From Collimonas sp. UBA1456 (GTDB lineage: Bacteria > Pseudomonadota > Gammaproteobacteria > Burkholderiales > Burkholderiaceae_D), in the NCBI GenBank assembly GCA_002325825.1, contig DCSW01000081.1:1-42701 (forward strand): a DNA stretch of 42,701 bases. Reading direction: 5' to 3'. A program made the translations under genes and the position numbers. Shown in pieces: positions 18,470 to 26,989 of the stretch. Numbering within the stretch: the stretch's first letter is position 1; each line of letters opens with the position of its first letter. The notes below the pieces were generated by a model. It was not told the DNA's origin. It worked only from the letters and a program-made list of their open reading frames with translations, and made no database searches.

Positions 18470-18789
18470 ATGACTACTACCGAAAACGTAAAAGAGATGC
18501 GCGATAATTTGGATGAGGAACTGCAATCGGTCATCAGAGAAACGGGAACCTTGCTCGACGATACCTACGACAATGCGGAAAAAAATACGATTCGGCGCGC
18601 ACAAAGCTGAGAGCCGCGCTGGATACTGCCAAAACAGAATTACCGAAAGCCGCCAAGAAAATTGTGGCGCATACCAAGCACGCTGCCTATGTCACCGACG
18701 ACTATGTTGGCGACAATCCGTGGAAGGTAATCGGCGTTGCTGCCGCCATCGGTTTGCTGGCGTGCCTGGTGATCGGCCGCAGTAAGTAA
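18470..18789 (+). pseudogene. DUF883/ElaB-YqjD-like small membrane protein with a frameshift at an A7 tract
   Basis: Small inner-membrane, ribosome-associated type protein of the DUF883 (ElaB/YqjD) family. A good ribosome site, GGAGAGG, precedes the ATG at 18470. The first frame (MTTTENVKEMRDNLDEELQ) runs about 39 codons as an amphipathic helix, then hits seven A residues (18579-18585). After them the family sequence resumes one frame over as YDSARTKLRAALDTAK, HAAYVTDDYVGDNPWKVIGV, AAAIGLLACLVIG and RSK. The last helix and the GDNPWK motif are typical of the family C-terminus. One inserted base, or two deleted, would restore about 106 codons. Since both halves look well kept, this may be a recent frameshift, polymerase slippage on the A7 run, or a sequencing error. 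Confidence 0.75.
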
Positions 18790-18792
18790 CAT

Positions 18793-18837
18793 CCGACATG
18801 AGGGGGTGCACCTAGCGCGCCCCAACGTGAATGTCGG
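18793..18837. terminator. inverted repeat between the DUF883 gene and proC
   Basis: CCGACAT (18793-18799) pairs with ATGTCGG (18831-18837), with a further GGGG/CCCC match inside. It lies between two converging genes, so it may end both transcripts, but neither side has a T-run. Confidence 0.4.
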
Positions 18838-18839
18838 GG

Positions 18840-19664
18840 CTAATCGCGGCCAAACTCATCGCCCAATTCCCGTCCGCGCTTTGCCGCTGCTTTGATGGCA
18901 GTGATGATCAACGCTTTTACGCTGCTGGCTTCCATGCTGGTCAAAGCCGCATGGGTAGTGCCGCCCTTTGACGTCACGCGCTCGCGAAGCAAGGAAACCG
19001 GTTCAACAGACTGGATTGCCAATTGTACAGCGCCGCTGAAGGTGGCCTTGGCCAGTTCGATACCCTGCTGCGCCGTCAAACCCAATTCCTGCGCCGCCTG
19101 TTGCATGGCTTCGATGAAATAGAAGACGTAGGCCGGGCCACTACCTGATATCGCAGTGACCACATCGATATTCCTCTCGTCGTTGAGCCACACGGTGCTG
19201 CCTACCGTGCGCAGGATAACATCGGCGGTCTCGCGCTGTTGCGTTGTTACACCAGCGCTGGCGAACATGCAGGTGATACCCTGACCGATAAGCGCCGGCG
19301 TATTCGGCATACAACGCACGATAGCTTCGTGACCGCCAAGCCAGCGTACCAAATCAATGGAACGGATGCCGGCAGCAATCGACAGCACCAACTGATTTGT
19401 CACATGCAGCCGCAATGTAGCCACAACTTCCCTCATCTGCTGCGGCTTGACCGCCAGCACGATGACCTCACTGCGGCCGATCGTGGCGTCGATCTCAGTT
19501 GCGCTGCTGACGCCAAAGCGCTGCTGCAGATTCTGCAAGGCGCCCAGATTAAGATCGACCACGTGTAGATTAGCGCCCTCGGTGACCTTGCTGATCAGGC
19601 CGCTGATCAACGCAGCGGCCATGTTGCCGCCGCCGATGAAACTGATATGGAGCTGGTTGTTCAT
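18840..19664 (-). CDS. proC: pyrroline-5-carboxylate reductase
   Basis: Last enzyme of proline synthesis; reduces pyrroline-5-carboxylate with NAD(P)H. The ATG at 19664 has AGGA five bases upstream and gives 274 residues starting MNNQLHISFIGGGNMAAALI, where GGGNMA is the Rossmann dinucleotide loop. Longer readings only add residues translated from the end of yggS. Other family blocks are VLAVKPQQMREV, RCMPNTPALIGQG, the dimer-domain signature TAISGSGPAYVFYFIEAM and TSKGGTTHAAL. The C-terminus KRGRELGDEFGRD is complete. It follows yggS by 13 bases, the very common yggS-proC pair. Confidence 0.95.
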   Translation of the reverse strand: MNNQLHISFIGGGNMAAALISGLISKVTEGANLHVVDLNLGALQNLQQRFGVSSATEIDATIGRSEVIVLAVKPQQMREVVATLRLHVTNQLVLSIAAGIRSIDLVRWLGGHEAIVRCMPNTPALIGQGITCMFASAGVTTQQRETADVILRTVGSTVWLNDERNIDVVTAISGSGPAYVFYFIEAMQQAAQELGLTAQQGIELAKATFSGAVQLAIQSVEPVSLLRERVTSKGGTTHAALTSMEASSVKALIITAIKAAAKRGRELGDEFGRD

Positions 19665-19677
19665 GATTTTCCTGTGA

Positions 19678-20421
19678 TTACCCGACCTGTGATTCGGGCT
19701 TGACGCGCTGCCCGAAAATGGCGCCGCCGACTCGGACAATGGTAGCCCCTTCTGCGATCGCCGCCGTCATATCAGCCGACATGCCCATCGATAAGGTGTC
19801 CAACTGCGTTGCGTAGCGCGGCAATGCCGATTGCAATTGCTGCAGCAACTCGCGCATCTGACGGAATGACGCACGCTGCTTCTGTTCATCCTCGGTCGGC
19901 TCCGGAATGACCATCAGGCCGCGCAATGTTAGATGCGGCAATCCGATAATCGCGCGCGCGGTATCGAGCACTGCGGACGGCGCAACTCCGCTCTTACTGG
20001 CCTCCCCGCTGATATTGACTTGCAGGCAGATGTTGAGCGACGGCAGGCTCACCGGACGTTGCGTCGATAGCCGCTGCGCAATTTTTTCACGATCAACCGT
20101 ATGTGCCCAGTCGAAATGCTCGGCGATCGGCTTGGTCTTGTTGCTCTGAATAGGTCCAATAAAATGCCATTCCAATAAGATGTCTGCATACTGAGGAGTA
20201 GCCAGCGCCGTCTTCACCGCGGCGATTTTATCGACGGCTTCCTGCAAATAGTTTTCGCCGAAGACGCGCTGGCCAGCAACAATCGCCTGTATGATCGCAT
20301 CGACACCAAAAGTCTTGGATACCGCCAGCAATGCAACACCGTCAGGATGGCGCGACACCGAACTGGCGGCAGCCTGAATACTGGCCTGAACGGTTTGTAA
20401 CTTGTGCGAAATTAAGGACAT
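19678..20421 (-). CDS. YggS family pyridoxal phosphate homeostasis protein
   Basis: 247-residue single-domain alanine-racemase-like TIM barrel that binds PLP and buffers the cofactor and amino-acid pools; no catalytic role is firmly established. Lys36 in LLAVSKTFG is the PLP Schiff-base residue. Other visible blocks are FGENYLQEAVDK, EWHFIGPIQSNKTK, VNISGEASKSG, GLMVIPEPTED, LSMGMSADMTAAI (the phosphate-binding loop) and TIVRVGGAIFGQR. It is the first gene of a yggS-proC operon and diverges from the pilT remnant across about 160 bases. Intact. Confidence 0.93.
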   Translation of the reverse strand: MSLISHKLQTVQASIQAAASSVSRHPDGVALLAVSKTFGVDAIIQAIVAGQRVFGENYLQEAVDKIAAVKTALATPQYADILLEWHFIGPIQSNKTKPIAEHFDWAHTVDREKIAQRLSTQRPVSLPSLNICLQVNISGEASKSGVAPSAVLDTARAIIGLPHLTLRGLMVIPEPTEDEQKQRASFRQMRELLQQLQSALPRYATQLDTLSMGMSADMTAAIAEGATIVRVGGAIFGQRVKPESQVG

Positions 20422-20583
20422 AATCAGGGACTTCGGAAAGATTACTTAAAAAATTTCTGGAACATGCGACTGAACTTGATGGAAAGCGGCTTCATCTGGA
20501 TTTTGCCTTCGGCACATCTTCGAGAGCGTGCCCTGCATCGGGGAATATCGTTTAACACACAATAGATAGCACGGAGATTATAA

Positions 20584-21180
20584 ATGGACATTTTCGAACT
20601 TCTAGCATTTTCGGCAAAGAATAAAGCCTCCGATTCGCATTTATCCGTAGGCTTGCCACCGATTATCCGGGTTCATGGCGATGTGCGCCGCATCAACCTG
20701 CCGGCGCTGGAGTACTAGAAAATCCATGCGATTATCTATGACATCATGAACGATGGACAAAGTAAGGCCTACGAAAAGTATCTGGAAATCGACTTCTCGT
20801 TCGAGATTCCAGGGCCAGCACGTTTCCGCGTCAACGCCTTCAGCCAAGGACGAGGCACCGCCGCCGCACTGCGAAGCATCCTCCCCGATCGTGCTGACAT
20901 TAGAGCAGTTGAACGAGCCGCACATCTTTGCAGAACTATCGTTGAAACCACGCGGCCTAGTGCTGGTGACCGGCGGCCCCGACCGGCTACGGTAAATAGA
21001 CCACACGAGAGACGGTGGTGAACCGCGTCAATGAAAACGAATACACGCATATCCTGACCATCGAGGATCCGATCGAGTTCGTCAGTCAATCCAACAAATA
21101 CCTGATCAACCAATGCGAAGTCGGACCTCATACGCATTCGTTCAGCAATGTCTATTCAGTCAACGATCTGCGTCTTTTCA
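20584..21180 (+). pseudogene. pilT: twitching-motility ATPase PilT, degenerate and truncated
   Basis: Remnant of the type IV pilus retraction ATPase. It opens as MDIFELLAFSAKNKASDSHL and hits a TAG at codon 45 (20716). It continues in frame through IYDIMNDGQSKAYEKYLEID and FRVNAFSQGRG, then shifts frame to VLTLEQLNEPHIFAELSLKP and RGLVLVTG. The Walker A region is still readable as PTGYGK followed by a TAG (20997-20999) where the conserved Ser should be, then TT. The last recognisable part is NENEYTHILTIEDPIEFV, CEVGPHTHSF (to about 21150). The Walker B and His-box half, about 200 codons, is gone. Opposite yggS is the standard place for pilT in this group. Three or more lesions; not functional. 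Confidence 0.88.
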
Positions 21181-21248
21181 TCAAACTGCGCAGCAAAGAA
21201 GCCAAAGACTGCGATCTTGTCGCCAGCACCTCACATCTGAAGGATTGC

Positions 21249-21743
21249 ATGAGTAGCAACACTGGCAGTATTTATGATTTCACCGTCAATCAACTGAATG
21301 GTACACCTGAATCGCTCGCAACGTTTCGCGGCAAGGTGCTACTGATCGTCAACATCGCCAGCAATTGCGGCTTCACGCCGCAGTACAGAGGACTGGAAGA
21401 AATTTATCAGAAGTATCGCGACCAGGGCCTTGAAATACTGGGTTTCCCGTGCAACCAGTTTGGCGCGCAGGAGCCTCGCACTGCCGATGAAATCAGCGCT
21501 TTTTGCGAAAATAACTACGGTGTAACTTTCCCGCTGTTAGAGAAAATCGAAGTCAACGGCGGTCATGCCGCCCCGCTCTATCAGTTCCTGAAAAATGCGG
21601 CGCCGGGCCTGCTCGGTAGCGAAGGCATCAAATGGAATTTCACAAAATTCCTGGTGGCCAAGGATGGCAGCGTAGTCGGACGTTTTGCTCCACAAACCAA
21701 GCCGAAATCGCTGGCTGCGGATATCGAAAAATTATTGAGCTGA
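21249..21743 (+). CDS. glutathione/thioredoxin peroxidase (BtuE-like)
   Basis: 164-residue thiol peroxidase that reduces hydrogen peroxide or lipid hydroperoxides. The ATG at 21249 was chosen because AAGGA lies four bases upstream and the product starts MSSNTGSIYDFTVNQLNG; the frame is open further upstream only through the pilT remnant. The active site is complete: Cys40 in NIASNCGFTPQY, Gln74 in GFPCNQFGAQEP, and Trp129-Asn130 in IKWNFTKFLV. Cys86 in AFCENNYGVTFP is where thioredoxin-dependent members keep the resolving cysteine, so thioredoxin is the likelier reductant. It is a cysteine, not selenocysteine, enzyme and lacks a signal peptide. It is wedged between two ruined genes but undamaged. 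Confidence 0.92.
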   Translation: MSSNTGSIYDFTVNQLNGTPESLATFRGKVLLIVNIASNCGFTPQYRGLEEIYQKYRDQGLEILGFPCNQFGAQEPRTADEISAFCENNYGVTFPLLEKIEVNGGHAAPLYQFLKNAAPGLLGSEGIKWNFTKFLVAKDGSVVGRFAPQTKPKSLAADIEKLLS

Positions 21744-21867
21744 GAATGTAAATTCTCAGGCATTCGCTGCTGATGGTATGGCGAGAGACTATTAATGTTT
21801 TTTCGGCAACTATCGGGGCCCTTATGCTCACCGTCGATTTTCACTTGGTCGCGTCTCTCAATCATCG

Positions 21868-22484
21868 CTCGGCACCTTCAACCACGCGATCGAGGAAGGC
21901 TTTATTGCCGGTGACATCCATGGCGTTGGAGACACGCCAAGCATTAGACCATTGCTTGATGGAGAAATGCGTAGCGCTTGTTTTCGGCAAATGTATCAGG
22001 ACGCTTTCGGCGAAACGGCTTGTGAAAATGATGGGCCAAATACACTAGATCATCACAAGGGAGCAATGTGGGAAAAATGCCTTTGCTGCATGATGGCTCA
22101 AACTCGCTGAAATCATCCGCACAGAGCGCCGCGATCTGGCCATCATTTTGGGAAGCGGCAATGGCGCGAATTATATTTTCCTGCGTATGGGTTGTCATTT
22201 TCTCGTTGGCTTGGAAACTGCGCTTGCCTACATCGAGTGGCCGACGCGCGACACTCCCCTATTCAGTCGAAACATATCCATTCAATAAGCTGGCACCGAT
22301 GCTGGAACGGCTCCAAATCTTGAGCGAGCTACAGTGCGGCATGTATGCAGAGGATTTCAGGGATATCGCCAGCCGCCCCAAAATCTTGCGGGAATGCGAC
22401 GCATCCGGATCAGGAAGCTTGGTCTTGCTCAATATATCGAAGCATGATGGCATGGTGATAGGCAGTTTTTGTCCGGACCGGTAG
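21868..22484 (+). pseudogene. unrecognised decayed gene read in three consecutive frames
   Basis: Three open segments follow each other in different frames on one strand and read like one protein. First, 21868-22107: LGTFNHAIEEGFIAGDIHGV, DTPSIRPLLDGEMRSACF and so on. Second, 22106-22287: AEIIRTERRDLAIILGSGNG, LVGLETALAYIEWPTRDT. Third, 22250-22484: VETYPFNKLAPMLERLQ, DFRDIASRPKILRECDASGS, LVLLNISKHDGMVIGSF. The segments are rich in the residue mix of folded proteins and need only two shifts to join, giving about 200 residues; a start is not obvious. I do not recognise the family. The alternative is that some segments are chance open frames in an intergenic region. Confidence 0.4.
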
Positions 22485-22763
22485 CCGGCGCTGCAAATCG
22501 TCGGCACGGCAATGGATGGGGGTGATGCTGACCAGAGCAATAGCTTGAGCGGCGCATCTCCGATCTCTTGCTTACGCTATCTGGTTGCGACGAAAAGCGA
22601 TGGAATCGGGGCCGATGGTCCTTTCGTCAAAGTACAAACATATCGCGTTCGTCTTGGAAAAAACCATCGGTAGAACTGGCTGTCCCGGTCATAACAAATA
22701 ACGTTGACACAACTTTGCCTGACAGGGCCCGACCATCGCGCTGACTAATCCGCGGACAACACC

Positions 22764-23480
22764 TTATTTAGCAGATATTTGCAAGCTAAAAACCAGCGCC
22801 GCCAACACGCCCCCGCAAATTGAACCGACTACCGGCACCAGAGCGTAACCCCAGTCGCTATCACGCTTGCCGGGAATCGGCAGCAACGCGTGCATCAGCC
22901 GTGGTCCCAAATCGCGCGCCGGATTGATCGCATAACCGGTGGTGCCGCCCAGCGATACGCCGATACTCATCACCAGCAATGCCACCGGTAGTGCATCCAG
23001 CGCGCCTAGACCCATCGTCGGCGATGCGATATTCAGCACACAATACACCAGCACGAAGGTACCCACCACTTCCGACACGACGTTGCGGAATTTGTTACGG
23101 ATCGCCGGTGCGGTGCAAAATGCCGCCAGCTTGAGATTGGCGTCTTCGGTTTCAGCAAAGTGCTGGCGATACACCAGCCACACCAGAAAGGCACCCACCA
23201 TCCCCCCTAACATCTGCGAGGCAATGTAGCCAGGTACACCGGCCCAGGTAAATTTACCGGCCACTACCAGCGCCAGGGTGACGGCCGGATTAAGATGGGC
23301 GCCGCTGGACGATGCCGCAACAAAGACGCCGACAAACACCGCCATCGCCCAACCGACGGTGATCACGATCAAGCCACTGCCATTGCCGTGAGTTTTACTC
23401 AATAGGACATTAGCAACCACCCCGTTGCCAAGCAAGACAATCAGGGCAGTGCCCACGAATTCAGCCAAATAAGGAGTCAT
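22764..23480 (-). CDS. glpF: glycerol facilitator (aquaglyceroporin)
   Basis: 238-residue MIP-family channel of the inner membrane that lets glycerol diffuse in. The ATG at 23480 (MTPYLAEFVGTALIVLLGNG) was chosen; the frame is open far upstream but only as the reverse reading of glpK. Six membrane helices and the two pore half-helices are visible. The NPA motifs are SGAHLNPAVT and GYAINPARDLGPR. The Asp after the second NPAR marks glycerol-conducting members rather than water channels. It is the last gene of glpD-glpK-glpF, 76 bases after glpK. It is shorter than E. coli GlpF (281) mainly because of short loops, and is intact. Confidence 0.93.
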   Translation of the reverse strand: MTPYLAEFVGTALIVLLGNGVVANVLLSKTHGNGSGLIVITVGWAMAVFVGVFVAASSSGAHLNPAVTLALVVAGKFTWAGVPGYIASQMLGGMVGAFLVWLVYRQHFAETEDANLKLAAFCTAPAIRNKFRNVVSEVVGTFVLVYCVLNIASPTMGLGALDALPVALLVMSIGVSLGGTTGYAINPARDLGPRLMHALLPIPGKRDSDWGYALVPVVGSICGGVLAALVFSLQISAK

Positions 23481-23556
23481 CACAAACACTTTCAGAAATA
23501 GGATATTGGAAGAATCTGGAAGCAGATGCCGATCCGCTTCCCATGCATCGGTCAGA

Positions 23557-25053
23557 TCAGGAATTTGCCCACATGGTGGCGGCAGCAATTGCCCGCTGCC
23601 AGCCCTTGATGTTGGCCTGCACTTCATCGGCCGGCAGTGTCGGTTTGAAGCGTCGGTCGAGCTGCCACTGCCCTCGCACGTCATCGGTGCTGCTCCAATA
23701 GCCGACCGCCAGGCCAGCCAGGTAAGCAGCGCCGAGCGCTGTCGTTTCCGTAACTTTAGGGCGTACCACATCGACGCCGAGAATATCCGACTGAAATTGC
23801 ATCAGCAGATTGTTCGCAGTAGCACCACCATCGACACGCAATTCCGGAATCACGATGCCAGCATCGGCTTCCATTGCCTTCAATACATCCATGGTCTGGT
23901 AGGCGATGCTGTCGAGCGCGGCGCGCGCGTAGTGTGCGGCATTGGTGCCGCGGGTGACGCCAAAGACGGTACCGCGTGCGTGTGGATTCCAGTGCGGTGC
24001 ACCAAGGCCGGCAAACGCCGGTACTAGGTACACGCCATCCGTATTCTTGATACTGCGCGCCAAGGCTTCGACTTCGGTAGAGGACTTGATGATACCGAGG
24101 CCGTCACGCAGCCATTGCACCACGGCACCGCCGATGAAGATGCTGCCTTCCAATGCATAGCTGACCTGATCTCCGATCTTCCAGGCAACAGTCGTCAGCA
24201 GATTGTTCTTCGAGATGATCGGCTTGACGCCGGTGTTCATCATCATGAAGCAGCCTGTACCGTAGGTATTCTTGACCATGCCCGGCTGGGTGCACATCTG
24301 GCCGAATAACGCCGCTTGCTGATCGCCGGCAATACCAGAAATGGGAATTTCCGAACCAAATCCGGAAATTTCGGTGTGACCATAAGTTTCGCTCGATGAG
24401 CGCACTTCCGGCAGCATGCTGTGCGGGACGCCCATGATATCGAGCAGCTCATCATCCCATTGCATGGTGTGGATATTAAACAGCATGGTGCGCGATGCAT
24501 TCGAAACGTCGGTCACATAACGCTGGCCGCGTGTCATATTCCAGACCAGCCATGTATCGACGGTGCCGAACGCCAGACGCCCCTGATTGGCGAGTCGTCG
24601 GGCGCCTTCGACATTGTCCAGAATCCAACGAATCTTAGTGGCGGAGAAATAGGAGTCCACCAACAGGCCAGTCTTTTGGCGGATATTTTCCGCTAGGCTA
24701 TGCGCCTTCAACTGATCGCAGAATGCAGCAGTACGACGGTCTTGCCAAACGATGGCGTTGTAGATCGCCTTGCCGGTTTCACGGTCCCAGACGATAGTGG
24801 TTTCACGTTGATTGGTAATGCCGATAGCGGCCACGGCGGTGCCATTCAAGCCGACCTTGGTCATCGCTTCGGCGGCAACGCCGGCCTGAGTCGACCAGAT
24901 TTCCTGCGGGTCATGCTCGACCCAACCCGGCTGCGGATAGATCTGACGGAATTCCTTTTGCGCTGACGATACGATATTGCCCTGGCGATCAAACAGCATG
25001 GCGCGCGAACTGGTGGTGCCCTGATCGAGGGCGAGGATGTATTTATCTTTCAA
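23557..25053 (-). CDS. glpK: glycerol kinase
   Basis: 498-residue FGGY-family kinase that phosphorylates glycerol to sn-glycerol 3-phosphate, trapping it after entry through GlpF. The N-terminal YILALDQGTTSSRAMLFD is the ATP phosphate-binding start; ITNQRETTIVWDRETG, VWQDRRTA and the SYFSATKIRWILDNV stretch follow. DTWLVWNMTRG, GIAGDQQAALFGQ, NTYGTGCFMMMNTG and FAGLGAPHWNPHARG are in family order. The FGGY C-terminal signature region ELRVDGGATANNLLMQFQ is intact. The length is normal. Middle gene of the glpDKF set. Allosteric control by fructose bisphosphate or EIIA cannot be judged from the sequence. Confidence 0.96.
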   Translation of the reverse strand: MKDKYILALDQGTTSSRAMLFDRQGNIVSSAQKEFRQIYPQPGWVEHDPQEIWSTQAGVAAEAMTKVGLNGTAVAAIGITNQRETTIVWDRETGKAIYNAIVWQDRRTAAFCDQLKAHSLAENIRQKTGLLVDSYFSATKIRWILDNVEGARRLANQGRLAFGTVDTWLVWNMTRGQRYVTDVSNASRTMLFNIHTMQWDDELLDIMGVPHSMLPEVRSSSETYGHTEISGFGSEIPISGIAGDQQAALFGQMCTQPGMVKNTYGTGCFMMMNTGVKPIISKNNLLTTVAWKIGDQVSYALEGSIFIGGAVVQWLRDGLGIIKSSTEVEALARSIKNTDGVYLVPAFAGLGAPHWNPHARGTVFGVTRGTNAAHYARAALDSIAYQTMDVLKAMEADAGIVIPELRVDGGATANNLLMQFQSDILGVDVVRPKVTETTALGAAYLAGLAVGYWSSTDDVRGQWQLDRRFKPTLPADEVQANIKGWQRAIAAATMWANS

Positions 25054-25194
25054 CTTGTCTACTCCAAGGTTTGTGAATCCGCTTGCGCGGATCGGTTATC
25101 GACTTTTATCCGAAGCGATTCCGGATTGGTCTGCTTTTTCTTCCGGCACGAGATATTGCGCCGGAGTAAAACTTCAATCATACATAACGGCTGG

Positions 25195-26718
25195 CTACAG
25201 GGCAGCTTGCGCTTGCTGGATCTCCAACCATGCCGTCAAACGCGCCACTCCTGGTACATCGAAACGCAATCCCAATTTGGAACGGCGCCAAAGAATATCA
25301 TCGACGCTAAGCGCCCATTCGTTACGTATCAGGTAGCGTACTTCGGCTTCATACAGATCGGCGCCAAATAGTTGACCGAGTCCAGCAATATCGTGAATGC
25401 CATCCAGCAGACGCACGCTACGCGTACCGTAAGTGCGGGCGTAACGTGCAGCAAGCACAGCTGGCAGCCAGGCATGCCGCCGCTGGAAAATGCTTTGGAA
25501 TTCTGCAAGGTCGGCGTTTGGCATATCGCCGCCCGGCAGTGGTTCATCCGCGGTCCAATGCGCGTTCATATAACCGAACAACGGCTGCAAATGCTCCATC
25601 GCTTCTTCCGCCAAGCGCCGGTAGGTAGTGATCTTGCCGCCGAAAACCGACAGCACAGGTGCTTGACCTTGCTCGGCATTAAACTCAAGGCGGTAATCAC
25701 GCGTGACGGCGGACGGATTGGAGATTTCCTCTTCCAACAGTGGCCGCACACCGGCATATGCCCAGACTACCTGTGCTGGGGTTACCGGAATCTCGAAATA
25801 GCGGCTCACTGATTCACATAGATAAGCGGTTTCCTCTTCCGATATCTCAACCTTGCTCGGATCGCCGCTGTACTCGACATCGGTAGTGCCGATCAACGTG
25901 AAATCAGTTTCATATGGAATCGCAAAGACGATGCGCTTATCCGGGTTCTGGAAAATGTACGCATGATCGTGATCGAATAGACGTTTGGTAGTGATGTGGC
26001 TGCCCTTGACCAAACGAATATGGTGTTGCGCAGAAGTATGCAAGGCGCCGTTCAGCAAGCTAGCTACCCAGGGTCCGGCGGCGTTGACCACACAACACGC
26101 CTTGACTTCAGTCGTCTCGCCAGTCAAGGTCGACTGCAAAGTGGCGTCCCAGTATTGACTGCCTCGCTTGGCTTCGATCAAACGGGTCTTGGTGAGAATC
26201 GTCGCACCGCGCTCGTTGGCATCCATCGCATTGAGCACCACCAGCCGCGCATCCTGTACCGCCGCGTCGGAATACACGAAGCCTTTGGTCAGTGTCTTTT
26301 TCAGCGGCTGGCCAGAGACATGCTTGCGGAAATCGATGGCGCGTGAGCCAGGCAACAGTTCGCGCTTGGCCAGATTGTCGTATAAAAATATGCCGGCACG
26401 TATCATCCAGGCCGGTCGCAGGGTCGATAGATGCGGCATCACAAAACGCAGCGGCTCAATAATATGCGGTGCCATGCGTATCAAGCGTTCGCGCTCCTGC
26501 AGCGCCTTGCGCACCAAGCCGAATTCGTATTGTTCCAAGTAGCGCAAACCGCCGTGGATCAGTTTGGTGCTGGCCGACGACGTGTGGGAAGCCAGGTCAT
26601 CTTGCTCACAAAGCAACACGCTCAGGCCACGCCCGGCCGCATCACGCGCAATGCCGGCGCCATTGATGCCGCCGCCTACCACCAATAAGTCAACAATTTG
26701 ATCTGACACCACAACCAT
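25195..26718 (-). CDS. glpD: aerobic glycerol-3-phosphate dehydrogenase
   Basis: 507-residue FAD-dependent, membrane-associated dehydrogenase that oxidises glycerol 3-phosphate to dihydroxyacetone phosphate and feeds electrons to ubiquinone. The FAD dinucleotide motif VVGGGINGAGIARDAAGRG is at about residues 13-31. The DAO-domain blocks SSASTKLIHGGLRYLEQYEF, VVNAAGPWV, LVKGSHITTKRLF, FAIPYETDFTLIGTTDVEY and the VWAYAGVRPL and FGGKITTYRRLAEEAM segments follow. The C-terminal helical domain is present with EVRYLIRNEWALSVDDILWRR (abridged). It is the first gene of the regulon, directly downstream of the palindromic operator at 26829-26848. Confidence 0.95.
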   Translation of the reverse strand: MVVVSDQIVDLLVVGGGINGAGIARDAAGRGLSVLLCEQDDLASHTSSASTKLIHGGLRYLEQYEFGLVRKALQERERLIRMAPHIIEPLRFVMPHLSTLRPAWMIRAGIFLYDNLAKRELLPGSRAIDFRKHVSGQPLKKTLTKGFVYSDAAVQDARLVVLNAMDANERGATILTKTRLIEAKRGSQYWDATLQSTLTGETTEVKACCVVNAAGPWVASLLNGALHTSAQHHIRLVKGSHITTKRLFDHDHAYIFQNPDKRIVFAIPYETDFTLIGTTDVEYSGDPSKVEISEEETAYLCESVSRYFEIPVTPAQVVWAYAGVRPLLEEEISNPSAVTRDYRLEFNAEQGQAPVLSVFGGKITTYRRLAEEAMEHLQPLFGYMNAHWTADEPLPGGDMPNADLAEFQSIFQRRHAWLPAVLAARYARTYGTRSVRLLDGIHDIAGLGQLFGADLYEAEVRYLIRNEWALSVDDILWRRSKLGLRFDVPGVARLTAWLEIQQAQAAL

Positions 26719-26828
26719 CTCCTTTGTGTCGGTAACTCACTCATGCGACAAACGCGCTATTGCCAGTTAGCAAAAACACATGTTCGCAATGTCGCTTGAC
26801 ATCATAGAATATTTATATTCGAAAGTAT

Positions 26829-26848
26829 ATTGTTCGAATTCGAACAAT
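26829..26848. promoter_or_regulatory. GlpR-type operator upstream of glpD
   Basis: A 20-base perfect palindrome, ATTGTTCGAA followed by its complement, 111 bases upstream of glpD. It resembles the E. coli GlpR site, whose half-sites carry TGTTCG and CGAACA. A second, weaker ATTCGAA half-site lies at 26817-26823 and a TGTTCGC at 26781-26787. On the minus strand a TATACT (26828-26823) could serve as the -10 of a glpD promoter, with the operator filling the spacer. The regulator gene itself is broken, so the site may be unoccupied. Confidence 0.65.
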
Positions 26849-26989
26849 TGAAATTGTCTATATTTATGACCTATAAAAAAATTTTTTGATAAGAGTCAAC
26901 TTAATTGGAAATAAATAATTCCCATATCGCATCACCACACAGCACTGTTTTTTAGTTGTATTTTTGCCCTTGTTCGAGACTGCTTGAGC

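Noticed and set aside
21015..21248. 78-residue extension fusing PilT sequence to the glutathione peroxidase
   Set aside because: Produced by a pilT frameshift; AAGGA and an ATG at 21249 mark the true peroxidase start.
23481..23771. Long N-terminal extension of GlpF
   Set aside because: It is the reverse-frame reading of the 3' end of glpK; the ATG at 23480 gives the normal channel start.
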